DNA from: Ailurus styani
Lineage: Eukaryota; Chordata; Mammalia; Carnivora; Ailuridae
DNA length: 64,000 nucleotides
NCBI GenBank assembly: GCA_002007465.1
Contig: LNAC01000340.1
Location: 1,480,141 to 1,544,140, forward strand
Direction of reading: 5' to 3'
The notes beneath the pieces were generated by a model. The model searched no databases and was not told the DNA's origin. It worked only from the letters and a program-made list of their open reading frames with translations. Shown piece by piece: positions 44,415-55,830 of this stretch. Both the position numbers and the translations under genes were made by a program. Each line of letters begins with the position of its first letter. The first letter of the stretch is position 1.

Positions 44415-44872
44415 CTTAATATCTTAAAACAACACAAATGCTCTGTAGGTCAGAAGTCCAACAAGGGTCTCATTAAAATTAAGGTGTAGGCAGGCCTGCA
44501 TTCCTTTCTAGAGGCTCTAGAGAGGAATCCATTCCTTTGCCTTCTTCAGCTTCCAGGGGCCATGCGCACATTCCTTGGCTCCTGGCCCCTTCCTCCGTGC
44601 TCAAAGCCAGCCTGATGCCTTTCTCGGACCATGTTTCTGTAGTCACACCTCCCTGACTTGACTTCTCTGTCTCCCTCCTCCATGTTTAAGCAACCTTGTG
44701 ATTACATTGGGCCCACTGGAGAAATTCCTTATGTTAAGGTTAACTGATCAATTGATTAGTAAACTTAATTCCATCTGAAAACTGAATCCCCTTTTGCTGT
44801 GTAAGATAACATCTTCATAGATGTGGGAATAAGCATGTGGTCCTCCTTGGTGGCCATTATTCCACCTATCGT
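44395..44872 (-). mobile_element. MLT1-like MaLR LTR, ancient endogenous retrovirus-like relic
   Basis: 'taatatcttaaaacaacaca', 'ggtcagaagtccaacaaggg', 'tctagaggctctagagagga' and 'cattcctttgccttcttcag' run in the order of a MaLR LTR on the opposite strand. The right end is poorly preserved. No internal region is present. Confidence 0.68.
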
Positions 44873-44874
44873 GC

Positions 44875-45010
44875 CTTGAGAGTGGGCACCATGATTATCC
44901 CCATTTTACCAAAGAAGAGATTAAGGTACATAGGGATGAAGTAACTTGCCACGGTCCAGTAGCTAATTAGTGGCAACATAGGATTGAGATACAAATGGTC
45001 TCAACTCATG
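44875..45010 (+). repeat. MIR, right part
   Basis: 'tgattatccccattttacca' and 'aagtaacttgccacggtcca' complete the MIR begun at 44315. Confidence 0.7.
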
Positions 45011-45054
45011 TGGGAATCACACTTCGAACTACAGCATGATACTGCTTCTTGGTA

Positions 45055-45130
45055 GTGTTCAGTGAAGCTATTCGTAGTGCTTGCTGTGTGTTGGGCCTGT
45101 GCTAAGCGTTTGTCTTCATCTAAAACTGAG
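45055..45130 (+). repeat. MIR 5' fragment
   Basis: 'tgcttgctgtgtgttgggcc' and 'tgtgctaagcgtttgtcttc' fit the MIR 5' region. Confidence 0.5.
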
Positions 45131-45304
45131 AAACCAAACTGAACGCCCAAATAATGTGGGTCTGGTACATGTGTTATTTCATTATATTTCATCTGAGTAT
45201 GAGTAGGTATGAAGGGGGTGCTATTATAAAATAAAGATATGGAATAGGTACTTTTATTATGGAGTAGACGGTAGGTACTATTATGACATATAATAAAGAT
45301 TGGG

Positions 45305-45723
45305 GGAGGTGTATGGTTCTATAAGTTGACAAATGCATAGAGTCATGGAACCACCACTACACTTAGGTAAAGAAGAGCTCCAGCGTCTCCCTGATTGCTC
45401 TCCTGCTGCCCCTTTGTGATCAGCCCTCGCCACCATTTTCTGCTCCCAGCTACCCCCAATCTGCGGTGCATCCCTTTAGTTTTACCCTTTATGCAAAGTC
45501 ATGTAAGTGCAACCAACTACTCTTTGAGTTTAGCTTCCTTCACTTAGCAGAATGCATTTGAAGTTCATTTATGTTGTGTGTATCAATAGTTCCTTTCAAT
45601 TGCTCATTGTAATTCAGTGTACAGATTTGTTTACCCATTCTCCAGTTGAAAGACACTTGGGTTCTTTCCAGTTTCTGGCAAGTATAAATAAAATTACTAT
45701 AAACATTCACATACAAGTTTTTT

Positions 45724-45770
<47 letters not shown>

Positions 45771-46895
45771 TTTCTCGAGTAAATGCCTCAGAGTGAAATT
45801 GTGTCATACAGTAAGTGTGTGCCAAACCATTTCTGAAGTGGTTGTACCATTGTACATTCCTACCCACAGTAGGAACAAGTAGGTCATCTAGTAGGTTATA
45901 TCTGAGAGCTGCTCGGCCTCCTTGTCAGTACTTGCTATTGGCAGTTAAACGAAAAAGTTAACCATTTTAATAGGTATGTATTGGCATCTCATTGAGGTTT
46001 TAATTTAACTTCCTCTAATGACTAATGATGGTGAGGATCTTTTCATGTGCTTCTTTATTATTTGCATATGTATATTTTCTTTGATAAAGTATCTGCTTAA
46101 ATCTTTTGCCCATTTTTTTCTCTTTATTGAGCTGTTTGTTTTATTGTTGAGTTTTGAGAGTTCTTTCTGTGTTCTGGATCCAAGGCCATTGTTAGGTGTC
46201 TGATTTGCAATTCTTTTTTCCTCCTAGTCTTTGGGTTTTCTTTTCATTCTTTAAACAATGCCTTTCATAGGGTAAAAGTTCTTATTTTGATCAAGTCCAT
46301 CTTACCCATTTTTCCTTTTATAAATTATGCCTTTGGTATCATTTCTAAGAACTCTAACTTAAGGTCACAAAGATTTCCTTCTAAGAGTATTTAAGTCTAT
46401 AATCCATCTTGAGTCAAGTTCTAAAAGTAAAATATGAGTTATAGATTGAGGTTCATTTTTTTTTTTTGCATGGGAACATCTAATTTTTCCAGCATCATTT
46501 ATTAAAAGGATTATTCTTTCTTTATTGAATTGTTTTTGCAATTTTGCCAAAAACCAACTGATCATATTTGTCTTGGTCTATTTCTGGATGCTTCATTCTA
46601 TTACACTGATTTATGTGTTTAATTTTTCACCAATACCACTTGTCCTAATTATTATAATTTTGTAGTAAGTCTTGATATCAGATAGTGTGGCATCTCCTAC
46701 TTTCTTCTTCTTTTTCAAAACTATTTTGGCTTTTCTAGCTTCTTTGCCTTTCTGTAGAAAGCGTTTTAGAAACAGCTTGTTGATACCTAAAAAAAACCAA
46801 AAACAAAAACTGTGGGATTTACGTCAGTATTGTGTTGAATCAACCTGGGAAGAACAGACATGCTAATAATATGGACTGTTCTAACTCACGAAAAC
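45305..46895 (-). mobile_element. Ancient L1 (L1M type), 1.6 kb
   Basis: Plus-strand text in the reverse-complement order of L1: 3'UTR-like ('ctccctgattgctctcctgc'), 'cacttgggttctttccagtt', 'cattcctacccacagtagga', 'cccatttttttctctttatt', 'tttccagcatcatttattaa' and 'tatttctggatgcttcattc'. All frames are destroyed. A (TA)n microsatellite lies inside. Confidence 0.78.
45727..45765. repeat. (TA)n microsatellite
   Basis: Nearly pure TA run of about 39 bases within the old L1. Confidence 0.95.
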
Positions 46896-47339
46896 AGCTT
46901 TTCTGGCAGACTCCTGAATTTAAACACCCCAGACACCCACCTTTGCCAAAGCACACCTCTCTTATTGCCTCATTTCTCCTTGGCCCTCATTCGGGCTCCC
47001 ACGTCATTCTGAAAGCTCTCACTTGGGCAAGATGACCAGGTGTGTAGGAACTTCCAACCTTAGTCACATGTTCTATGGGACCAGGCCATTTTCCTTGAGC
47101 TTTTAGGCCAGACACCTAGTCATCAATAACAAAATCATGATATTTTGTACAAAAATAGTATTTCTGTTTTCTCTCAAAAAGAGATGTGAAGATCTGGCCC
47201 TCTTTTGCCTGCACTGCTCTCCAGCAGTGACCAGCTGGAGCTGATGGGTGGGGACTCCCCAGTTCACTCCGCTTCCTCATCTTTTATAGTGTTCCTGCTG
47301 CTTGCCAAGCCCCTGTGTGCATTTGGCCAATAAGCCAAA
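46896..47339. other. Single-copy sequence
   Basis: No gene or recognised repeat. Confidence 0.4.
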
Positions 47340-47900
47340 TAAGTAGGTTATAAAGTTCACGAGAATGTGAAGTGTTGGGGAGAAAAATAAAAGCGGAGGA
47401 GGGAAATGAAGGACAAAGGGGTTGCAAGTGCATCAGGTTGTGAGTCAAGGCCTCAGGAGTGGGTTGAGGGTTGAAGGGAAGAACGTTCCAGGCAGAGGGA
47501 ACAGAGAGTGCCAAGGCCCTGAGTCTGGAGCGTGCCTGGGCTGTCTGAGGAATAGCAAGGCAACAGTACAGCTCCAACGAAGTGAACAGAGAGGGAGTAG
47601 TAGGAGAAAAAAATCAAAGTCAGTGGGGTCCAGCTCATAAAGGGCCTTGTAGGCTGTTGTAAGCACTCCAGGCTTGTCTCTGAGTGATGTGAACCAGGGA
47701 GTGACCAGGGCACTTGGAAATAGAGGGTTGATGTTCAGGGATTGAACAGGGAGACAAATTAAAAGGTGATTTCAGTAGAATCCAGAAGACATGGCCTGCT
47801 GTCAGACCAGGGTGGTCGTGGTGGACATGAGAAGTGGTGAGAAGTGGTCAGGTTCTGGAAGATTTTGAGGCTTTGCAGGTTCTTGGTGACTCTTTCCTGT
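47340..47900 (-). mobile_element. L2 LINE coding-region relic
   Basis: 'aacgttccaggcagagggaa', 'gagtgccaaggccctgagtc', 'aaagggccttgtaggctgtt' and 'gtggtgagaagtggtcaggt' are the reverse complement of the L2 C-terminal coding region. The short frames on either strand are decayed. Confidence 0.78.
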
Positions 47901-48869
47901 CAACATGCCAGCGTGTTCCTAAACTTTGAATTTCATGGAAAAGGAGCTAGAAATCTCAGGATCTTTCTTCCTAGGAGACCTCTGAGCTCTTTATACAGTT
48001 TGATCATCCCCTTCTCCAGAGCTCTGGAGTCAAGAGAAGCAGAAGTACTCCAAAGCTTCAGAAAACCATAGAAAACAATAGCCACAAACACTTCTGTTTC
48101 GCCTTTCTCCAGGGCCAGGGAGACAGCCTTTGGGTCTTACACATGCAAAGGGGGGCCCCTTAAGTAATTTATGTCCTCAAATCTCCTAATAAACCTTTCC
48201 AAAGCGACTTGCTCTCTTTACCCAGATAGAGAAGAGGATGATGTCACTTAGAAAATTTCATCTCCGACGCACCCTAAGGAAAATAGATCTTTTCCAAAGG
48301 GAGGCTTTTAAAGCAAGATTTGCCTGTTATAAAATAAAAGAATGGGCTGAAGTTGGTGTGGCTGGAACTCAATTAAGCTTGATGAGGTGAGGAGCTGTAG
48401 GGAAATTCTTGTCTGTGGGGTCCAAGAGGTCTACGCCCAGAACTGGGAGCAATAGCAGTTGAAGATTCCTCTAGAATGAAGGTAGACATGTCATAGTCCT
48501 GTGCAGTGCTCAGTTTACGGCTTTGGCAATTGTGTTTCAAGAATAAGAAATCCCTTCCAACTCTAAAATTCTCTGGACTCTGAGGTTCTACAATGGATTC
48601 TTGCATGATAAGTAGAGTATTAGATACGTAGTGGATTATCGTATAAGTAGGATTATTACGGATTGCTTATTTTTCTCATTCTTACTTCATTTTTAGGATC
48701 ACTATCTGATCTCTCATCTTCTTATTTGCATCATATCTTTCCCCACCCTCATTACTGTTCTTTCCTGCCCTCCAAAACCAATTCACCTCTTTGTTTTCAG
48801 TATAATTTTGTTCTCACTTCTTTGAGAAAATAAAGGACATTAGTGATAAAATTCACTGTCTTGCCTCCT
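47901..48869. other. Single-copy sequence
   Basis: No gene recognised. Confidence 0.4.
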
Positions 48870-50380
48870 CAAATCTCCACCTGTTTTTCATTCAGCCTTC
48901 CTACCTTCCCTCTTCTCCCAGAAGAAGTGTGTTTGAAGGAGGGAAGAGGACAAAGCCCAGGTCCTGCTACCTTCTCTGGAATAATCATCTACCTCCTCTT
49001 TGCTGCCTCCCTCACCTTCCTACAAGCATGCACATGTTTCCATGCTCCTGCCTCTGCCTTTCTTTGCAGTCACTGCCCCTCATGTCTCCTCCTCACTGAG
49101 CCTTTGGAAGATCTTGGCTCCATCCTTGCTTTGATTTTGCCTACTGTCCTGTCCCTCTTCACTCAAAGCTTTGACCTCTGCCACTTTATTAAAACCCCTC
49201 TAAGGTCCCCAGTGATCTCCTTAGTGCTAAATTCTATGATTGTGTCTCCGTCTTCACTCTCATGCCTCGCTATTCAAAGTGTGGACAGGATCAAAGACAT
49301 CACCTGGAAACTTACCACACAGGTGGACTCTGAGGCCCTACCTAGGCCCCCTAAGCCAAAATCTGCATTTTAGCAAGCTCTCCAAGTGACTCAGTAGCAC
49401 ATTAATGTTCAGTCTCTCTGAGGCATTTGACTCAAGACTTAGAACACTTTCATCTCCATCATCCCAGTTTGTCTTTGGCTTTTCTTTCTTAATCTCCTTC
49501 TCTTGCTCCTCTTTCTCTAATAGTACTGTAACTATGAATCCTCCCTAAGGTTCTTCCCTCTCTGCTCCTCTAGCAATTTCTGTATTCTCTGGGACCCTAA
49601 ACAACCACTAAATGCTGATGATTCACACATTTCTATCTCTCTCTTTGGAGATTCAGGCTTCTGCATCCACCTGCTTTCCAATTTTGTGTCTGTTTGGCAA
49701 TGCTTCAAATGCAACATGTCCCCAGCAAAATCCATTATCTTCCCCACTCCCCACCCTTGCTCTTCCTTCTGGGTTTCCTATCTTGATTCATGACATCACT
49801 GACCTTCTGTCCTTTCCCCAACACTAGACACCTTAGGGTCTTCCCCTCCTACTGTCTTCCCTCCATGTCCAGTTAGTCAGCAAACTTTGTTCAACCCAGA
49901 TGCATCTGTCCAATACCAACCCTCTTCTCCACTCCTCCTACTGTTGCTGGGGCTGAGGCCCTTATCATCAATAATTTGGACTATTAAGTTGTCTCCTCAG
50001 TCTTCTCTTACCCTCCCCTCTAGCCTCTACCCTCTAGTCTACCCTCCACTCTGACATCAGTACATGTTTCCAGAAATGCATGCCAAATGGTGATTTTCAC
50101 TGCTTCCCAATGACCTGCATAACACACAGGATCAAATCCAAGCTCATTATTTTGGCAAGCAAGGCAGTCCATGATCTGAGCCCTGCCTATGTCCCTAGCA
50201 AAAATTTCTATTTGTCCTCTTCATCCCAGACATATGATATTTCTCACAGGTCTCTTATATACCTTGCATTTTTTTTCCTTTGCTTTTTTGGTCTTCAAAC
50301 CATCCTCCTTTCCAGGATATCTTTCCCTATATTCTGACTCTTCTCATTCTTCAAGGCCTAATGTTCTTAAATTCTGAACA
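48870..50380 (+). mobile_element. L2 LINE, long relic split by a MER5A
   Basis: The L2 coding-strand order is seen on both sides of the MER5A: 'aaggtccccagtgatctcct' before, 'gaggcatttgactcaagact' immediately after (AFDTVDH region), then 'caaccactaaatgctgatga' (YADD region), 'aaatgcaacatgtccccagc', and 'acacaggatcaaatccaagc' towards the 3' side. The 176-codon open frame at 48843-49373 is chance in the fossil and runs into the MER5A. Confidence 0.75.
49262..49402. mobile_element. MER5A-like hAT-Charlie element nested in L2
   Basis: 'agacatcacctggaaactta', 'ctctgaggccctacctaggc' and 'catttTAGCAAGCTCTCCAA' in upper/lower case as read, then 'gtgactcag', follow the MER5A order. The flanking L2 reads continuously when it is removed. 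Confidence 0.75.
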
Positions 50381-50396
50381 AAAATAACTGATCAGG

Positions 50397-50604
50397 GACA
50401 CCTGGGGGCTCAGTCAGTTAAGCGTCTGCCTTTGGCTCAGATCATGATCCCAGGGTTCTGGGATCAAACCCCTGGTCGGGTTCCCTGCTCAGTGGGGCAC
50501 CTGCTTCTCCCTCACTCTCTGCCTGCTGATCACCTGCTGTGCTCTCTCTCTGTCAAATAAATAAATAAAATCTTTTAAAAATCCTTAAAAATTTTTTTAA
50601 AAAT
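50397..50604 (+). mobile_element. CAN-SINE
   Basis: Head 'ggacacctgggggctcagtc', B-box-like 'gggatcaaacccct', tail with AAATAAATAAATAAAATC. Perfect 9-bp target-site duplication ctgatcagg (50388-50396 and 50605-50613). Confidence 0.94.
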
Positions 50605-50689
50605 CTGATCAGGCTTCTGTGTTCCAATGAACACCACGCTCATATTGCATATACTGAATCAGGATATGGTGGTATAGTTAGTTCTAAAC

Positions 50690-50800
50690 TTCTGCCCTTT
50701 TAAGTACTCTGTAGACCTTGTTAGGGCAATGGCTATGACTGATTCATTTCTGTGCCCAGTGCCTAGTACATAACACACACTCCACAAACATTGAATTGCA
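50690..50800 (+). repeat. L2 LINE 3'-end fragment
   Basis: 'ctgtgcccagtgcctagtac' and 'actccacaaacattgaattg' fit the L2 3' end. Confidence 0.6.
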
Positions 50801-51172
50801 TGAATTAGTCGCCATTTGCCCCTATTTCTGTTGTGTGTACTCTGCTCAAAGATAAAGATGCAAATGTTTCTGTTTGCTCACTTATTTATTTTGCATATTG
50901 GATAACTAAGGTGAGGTTTCCATATTATTCTGAGTGAGCCAGGATTTGAAGCTCATGAAGAACATTTTCTATCTTAGGTATCACTGTGTGATCCTTCAGC
51001 ACTAGTGAGCATTTGGGTCTCCACATGCCTCTGCACCAGGGCGTTTTATCCTTACTCTTGTCAAAGCTCTTCTCCTCCCCAACTACACCCCAAACATTGC
51101 ACAGAAGTTTGCTTCTGGTAGTCTTTACCCCAACTATGAGCCCCTTCTGTATGGCAAAGGGGAGCTTTGTGG
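50801..51172. other. Single-copy sequence
   Basis: No gene or recognised repeat. Confidence 0.4.
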
Positions 51173-51345
51173 TGAAAAGCTTGAACTCTGGCATCAAATA
51201 TACCTGGGATCAAGTTTCTGTGATGCCAATTCTTATTTGTTTAACGTTGACCAAATTACTAAAATTTCTTCAGTTTCTTCACCTGTAAAATGGAAATTAT
51301 CACAGTACCGACCTCATAGGCTTGGTTTGAAATTGTTTGAGTTTG
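51173..51345 (+). repeat. MIR SINE fragment
   Basis: 'agcttgaactctggcatcaa', 'tcttcacctgtaaaatggaa' and 'gtaccgacctcataggcttg' follow the MIR order. Confidence 0.75.
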
Positions 51346-52249
51346 ACCATGTCATGTGACCAAGTACATGCTGAGTACAGGAAATGGCTAATGACGATGA
51401 CGAATCTGATGAGAATCAAACTGTGAGCTTTGTGGGCAGAAGACCAGCAGGTACCAGTGAAGTCTGGCTCTGCAGGACTCATTTGTGAGGCCAGGGAGGG
51501 CCACATATGTTCCAGGGTTACCACACCAACCTGCCTGACTTCTCAAGAAGGAGGAAGTTGAGCAGAGACAAAACAACCCACTTGCGCAGATATGTTTGTC
51601 CTTTCAGAGCAAACAACAACAAGCCCTTCCCTTCCTCAGCCTCACATATCATGAATAGCTTTCAAAGACAGTTAACAATATTGTTTTCTCAGATTCTTTT
51701 CCTTTGGGAAGAAAATTCTAACACAAATTCTTCTCTGTGGGGGTCAGGTACAGGGTCATGGCAAATAGTGGTATCTCCTTTCCTTGCTTGAAATATGTGT
51801 GTGGCTTCCTACAGCCCTGGTAATAAGACACAAACTTCTTCCACATTCCACAAGGCCCTTTGTGATGTGACTCCTGCCTCACCTCCTTGGGCCTCAGTTT
51901 CCTCCAATGTAGAGTCGGAATTGAAAGTTCATTCTTTGAATTCAGGTCTTGTGTCTACACAAATCCTATCTGTCTGACAAGTTCTTATTGGCAGGTTAGC
52001 CCTCGGATTTCTGAAGTGCCCTCAGCCCCTCCTCCTCACCATGGAGTTCGTACCAATGAAATAGTAAGCATTAATTCATCAGCTTTATTACTAATAAAAC
52101 TTGACGGGACCTGCCAGCAAAATCAGGCTTCTGAAGTCTAGACGTCGGGATTCATCTGTGGGTGACTCTTACCCAGGTGTTCAAAGCAGGTAAAGAACCA
52201 CAGGTTCCTCCTGTGGTAGTAGTTAGCTTACCAGATGGAGAAGCAGAGA

Positions 52250-52294
<45 letters not shown>

Positions 52295-52542
52295 GGGGAG
52301 GGTGTGGTGGGGGTGGGAGTAGGTTACTCTAAAAAAGTCAAGAACCTGGAAGGGAATGAAGGACATGTACTCTGACATTTTTAGGCTCCCTAATTGGGTA
52401 CATCACCTTGAGGGAAGGAAATGAAAGGTGGAAAGACAGGTAGAAACTCCTTCCCAATCCTTCCAAGAGGCCTGAAGTTTCTTCCAGTATGCACAGGCAG
52501 AAAGCCCAGGAGAAAGTGGGTTCCCACTCAATCTTTCTGTCC
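51346..52542. other. Single-copy sequence with a TG microsatellite
   Basis: No gene recognised. (TG)n lies at 52253-52293, followed by a G-rich stretch. Confidence 0.45.
52253..52293. repeat. (TG)n microsatellite, about 20 units
   Basis: Uninterrupted TG run followed by 'ttggggagggtg'. Confidence 0.97.
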
Positions 52543-52625
52543 TGGTTTCTTCATCTATTATTTAGGAGTAATAATAGTAACTGTCTTTTGGTATTGTTGA
52601 GAGGGTTACAAGAGATAATATTCTT
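52543..52625 (+). repeat. MIR fragment
   Basis: 'tggtttcttcatctattatt' and 'attgttgagagggttacaag' are MIR core and 3' words. Confidence 0.55.
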
Positions 52626-53684
52626 CTCTATGTAGATCTTTTCCCAGGGATCTATGGACTGTCTTTCACAGCTGTGATTTAGAGCCTCTGTTCATGAGAA
52701 CCACTGGTGTCCCTAAGTCCTTCAGTTCTTTCCTCTACTTCTAGCAGGGTAGAGGGGCAGAGAGGGGATGGCTCATACTTCTCTTGGCAGGAATTAATGC
52801 TTTTTTGTTATTGCCACTGTTGGATGTCATTGTTTCAGACACAATCAGTGACTGTGGCACTTTTACTAAGGTTAAACTGACAACTGGCACCAAGTGGAAA
52901 GAGTTCTCTATCTTCACCCTGGCTGATCCCAGGGATTCAGCTCTAACAGTAGATTCTAAGAGAGCAGCCTGCCCCTTCTTCACATAATACTCCTAAGGAA
53001 GTATTTTTCTTAAGGAAATTTTAAGAAATTCTTTATGGGCTGAGGTTAGAGAAGGTTTGTATACTATTTAATATCATTCTCCCAACTCAGAGTGGAATCC
53101 ACCATCTCAACTTGTCCATGGCTGGGATGAATGTCTTGACTGCCATGGGATATCTCACAGAGACTAGGAACAGTCTTTGTGCCTCTTTGTGGCTAGGAAT
53201 CTCCATCCTAGAGTTCTGAGATCTAACTTCAGTCCCCAACTCTTCCCATCCTCTCTCCTGGGAGTAATAGCAGGACTTCAGCCCATGTACCTATGACAGG
53301 CTTTGCCCTGGGACTGTAGATAGAATTTTCAGTTCTTAAGGTGGGCATGCAGAACCCCAATCCTGGGATCTAAACCCAAATTAAGAGGTAGAACCATGGG
53401 CATTCAGGAAGAGCCTACCGCAATCTGGGTTGCTTCTTTCTTTTTGAATTTGTAAGGAAAACTGGTCTCAGTTGGGGTGCTGGGATCTGTCAGAGACTCA
53501 CTGTAGGACTTCACACAACCCATGTACACTTTCCGAACCTAAATCAAATGAATCCATCAGTTTTGAATCAGGGTGAGCCTATCAGATTAAATTGTCAGTT
53601 AAAAATTCCTGCTGATAGTCCTCTGAAGTCCCTAGAAATGAATCTAAACAGAGCGATGTTGGCCAACTTCCATCAGGAAGGTTA
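52626..53684. other. Single-copy sequence
   Basis: No gene or clear repeat. The short complementary frames at 52.74-52.99 kb have no family match. Confidence 0.4.
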
Positions 53685-53915
53685 AGCCTGTAGATTCTTG
53701 AGCCAGATTGCCTTAGTTCCAATTACAGTTCCGCCATCACTAGACTTGGATCTTTGGGCAACGTGTAATTGCTCTGTGCCTCATTTTTTCCCCCTTGATA
53801 ATGTGAAGATGATAATAGTACCAGTGTCCTAGGGTTGTTGAAATGAAGAACTTAGAACAGTACCTGGAATGCAATAAACTCTCAGACAGTTTTAGCAATT
53901 TATATTATTTGTTCA
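53685..53915 (+). repeat. MIR SINE
   Basis: 'gatctttgggcaacgtgtaa', 'gatgataatagtaccagtgt' and 'gaacttagaacagtacctgg' follow the MIR order almost end to end. Confidence 0.78.
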
Positions 53916-54054
53916 ATCATAAGAAGGGTAGGGCAAGAATAATTGGAAAGAAGATATATTATCAAATCTTCTTTAACTGTTACACGCAGAGTATATTTTT
54001 TGAGGGGAGGGTGGGTGTAAATTTCCCTTCCTTATGATACTGTAACCATAGCAA

Positions 54055-54265
54055 TGATAATGATGATGATGGCTAATATTCATTGAGTCCATGCCATGTA
54101 CTAGCATTGTGCTAAGTACCTTATATGAGTTTATTATTTAATTGATAACAGTCCCGGGTGATAGTACTGTTATTAGCTCAGTGTAATTTGTGTTAGGTCA
54201 CATTGTTCCTAAGTGGCAGAACTGAGACACAAACTTAGGTGTGTCTGATGCTAAGCCTTGTGATC
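54055..54265 (+). repeat. MIR SINE
   Basis: 'ccatgccatgtactagcatt', 'gtgctaagtaccttatatga' and 'cctaagtggcagaactgaga' follow the MIR order. Confidence 0.75.
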
Positions 54266-55020
54266 TTATTGCAGTTGAATAGTTTGTATCCCCAAAGTCC
54301 TGACTAAGAGAAAAAAGCATGTATTCCTGGTCCAAGTTGGCGTCATGAAGAAGCCAATCCTGGATACAAAAAGCCAGAATTTAGTGAATAGGCACACAGA
54401 AACAAAAGAGTCTCTCAATTTCAGTGTGTTCAGACTTGTCACCATCTAGAGCTATGGTGCTATCTCATGGCAACTGGCCTCATTCCAGTTCACAATTCTT
54501 GCCAAGGTCTTGTTTCTGGAAGCCTCTTTTGGGGCTTTTCTGAAACTTCCATTGCATCACCTAGCAATTACATTCCTCCAATCGTGGTCTGCAGGTTTCT
54601 CTGCAGAGAAAGTGGTCTTTCCATATTCTTTTAAGTGAATTAGACACAAGCTAAGGATGTTCCAGGATATTATCAATTTTGGCTCTCAGATCCAGATCTG
54701 AAAGCATAGCAAGATTCCAAGAGTTTGGAATGTCACTGATAAGCTTCTGTCTCCTGGTTTATAGGCACTGTCAACTTTAGAATTGACTTTAGGAATAGCT
54801 AGGGAGAGGCCCTTCCCAAGTTCACTGCTGAGTGAGGAGCAAGAGAGCACTGGGGGAAGCATCTCAGGCTAGGCTCTTTCAAGAAAATTCTCCTGTATTA
54901 TCTGGAGGCACTAAGCTTTCCTCTCTGGGTTTTGTCTACGAACACAGGAAGTGGGACCTGCTGGGACCTTCGACAGGGCGTGCAGGAGTTGAAGGGTCTG
55001 TGTTGTCAAAAGCAATTTTA
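54266..55020. other. Single-copy sequence
   Basis: No gene or recognised repeat. Confidence 0.4.
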
Positions 55021-55134
55021 GCAGGGTGCGCAGGCTCAGCTGGAAGGGCTGAGCCCTGTGCTAGCTAATGAAACTGAGCAGGGTGCGCTGGCTCAGCTGG
55101 AAGGGCTGAGCCCTGTGCTAGCTAATGAAACTGA
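55021..55134. repeat. 57-bp tandem duplication, two copies
   Basis: The unit starting 'gcagggtgcg' and ending 'aatgaaactga' occurs at 55021-55077 and 55078-55134. I see two substitutions (gcaggct versus gctggct). Such high identity implies recent origin. Confidence 0.95.
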
Positions 55135-55164
55135 GGCCATGGATCTGAGTTCCCTGAGGCTTAT

Positions 55165-55365
55165 TGTGGCTTCGATACTGTTCCCTCCAAATTCGTGTCC
55201 ACCCAGGACCTCAGAATGTGACCTTGTTTGGAAGTAATGTATTTACAAATGTAACTTGTTAAATCTCAAGATGAAATCCTCCTGAATTTAGGATGGTTGG
55301 TGTCCTTATGAGAAAAGGAGAAGACACAGAGAGGCACACAGAGAAAGCCATGTGGAAATGGAGGG
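55165..55365 (+). mobile_element. MLT1-like MaLR LTR, left part
   Basis: 'tccctccaaattcgtgtcca', 'acctcagaatgtgaccttgt', 'gtccttatgagaaaaggaga' and 'agaaagccatgtggaa' are an MLT1-type LTR in sense orientation. It is an ancient endogenous retrovirus-like relic split by an L1 tail. Confidence 0.82.
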
Positions 55366-55590
55366 AGACAAACTGTAAGAGACTCTTAACTCTAGGAAAT
55401 AAACTGAGGGTAACTTGAAGGGAGGTGGAAAGGGGAGTGGGGTAACTGGGTGATGGGCATTAAGGAGGGCACTTGATGGAATGAGCACTAGGTGTTATGT
55501 GCAACGAATGAACCACTAAATTCTACCTCTGAAATTAATAATATGCTATATGTTCATTAAATTGAATTTAAAGAATAAATTTTTTAAAAA
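55366..55590 (+). mobile_element. L1 3' tail inserted in MLT1-like LTR
   Basis: 'taagagactcttaactctag', 'ttaaggagggcacttgatgg' and 'aatgagcactaggtgttatg' are the carnivoran L1 3'UTR with an A-rich tail. 'atggagg' on both sides (55357 and 55592) fits a target-site duplication taken from the LTR. Confidence 0.88.
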
Positions 55591-55830
55591 GATGGAGGCA
55601 GAGATTAGAGTGATATGTCAACAAGCCAAAGAACACCAAGGATTGCCAGCAACTACCAGAAGGTGAGAGATAGCCATCGGGTTATTCTTCCTCTGAGCCT
55701 CTAGAAGGAAATAACCCTGCAGACATCTTGACATCTCGACCCAGACATCTGCCCTCCTGAACTGTGAGAGAATAAACTTCTGTTGTTTTTGGTCTGTGGT
55801 GATTGGTTATGGCAGGCCTAGGAAATACAG
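55591..55830 (+). mobile_element. MLT1-like MaLR LTR, right part
   Basis: 'atggaggcagagattagagt', 'agcctctagaaggaaataac' and 'ataaacttctgttgtttttg' complete the LTR, ending 'ttggttatggcaggccta'. Confidence 0.82.

Noticed and set aside
48843..49373. 176-codon frame
   Set aside because: Covers decayed L2 and runs into MER5A; it does not follow the L2 reading frame.
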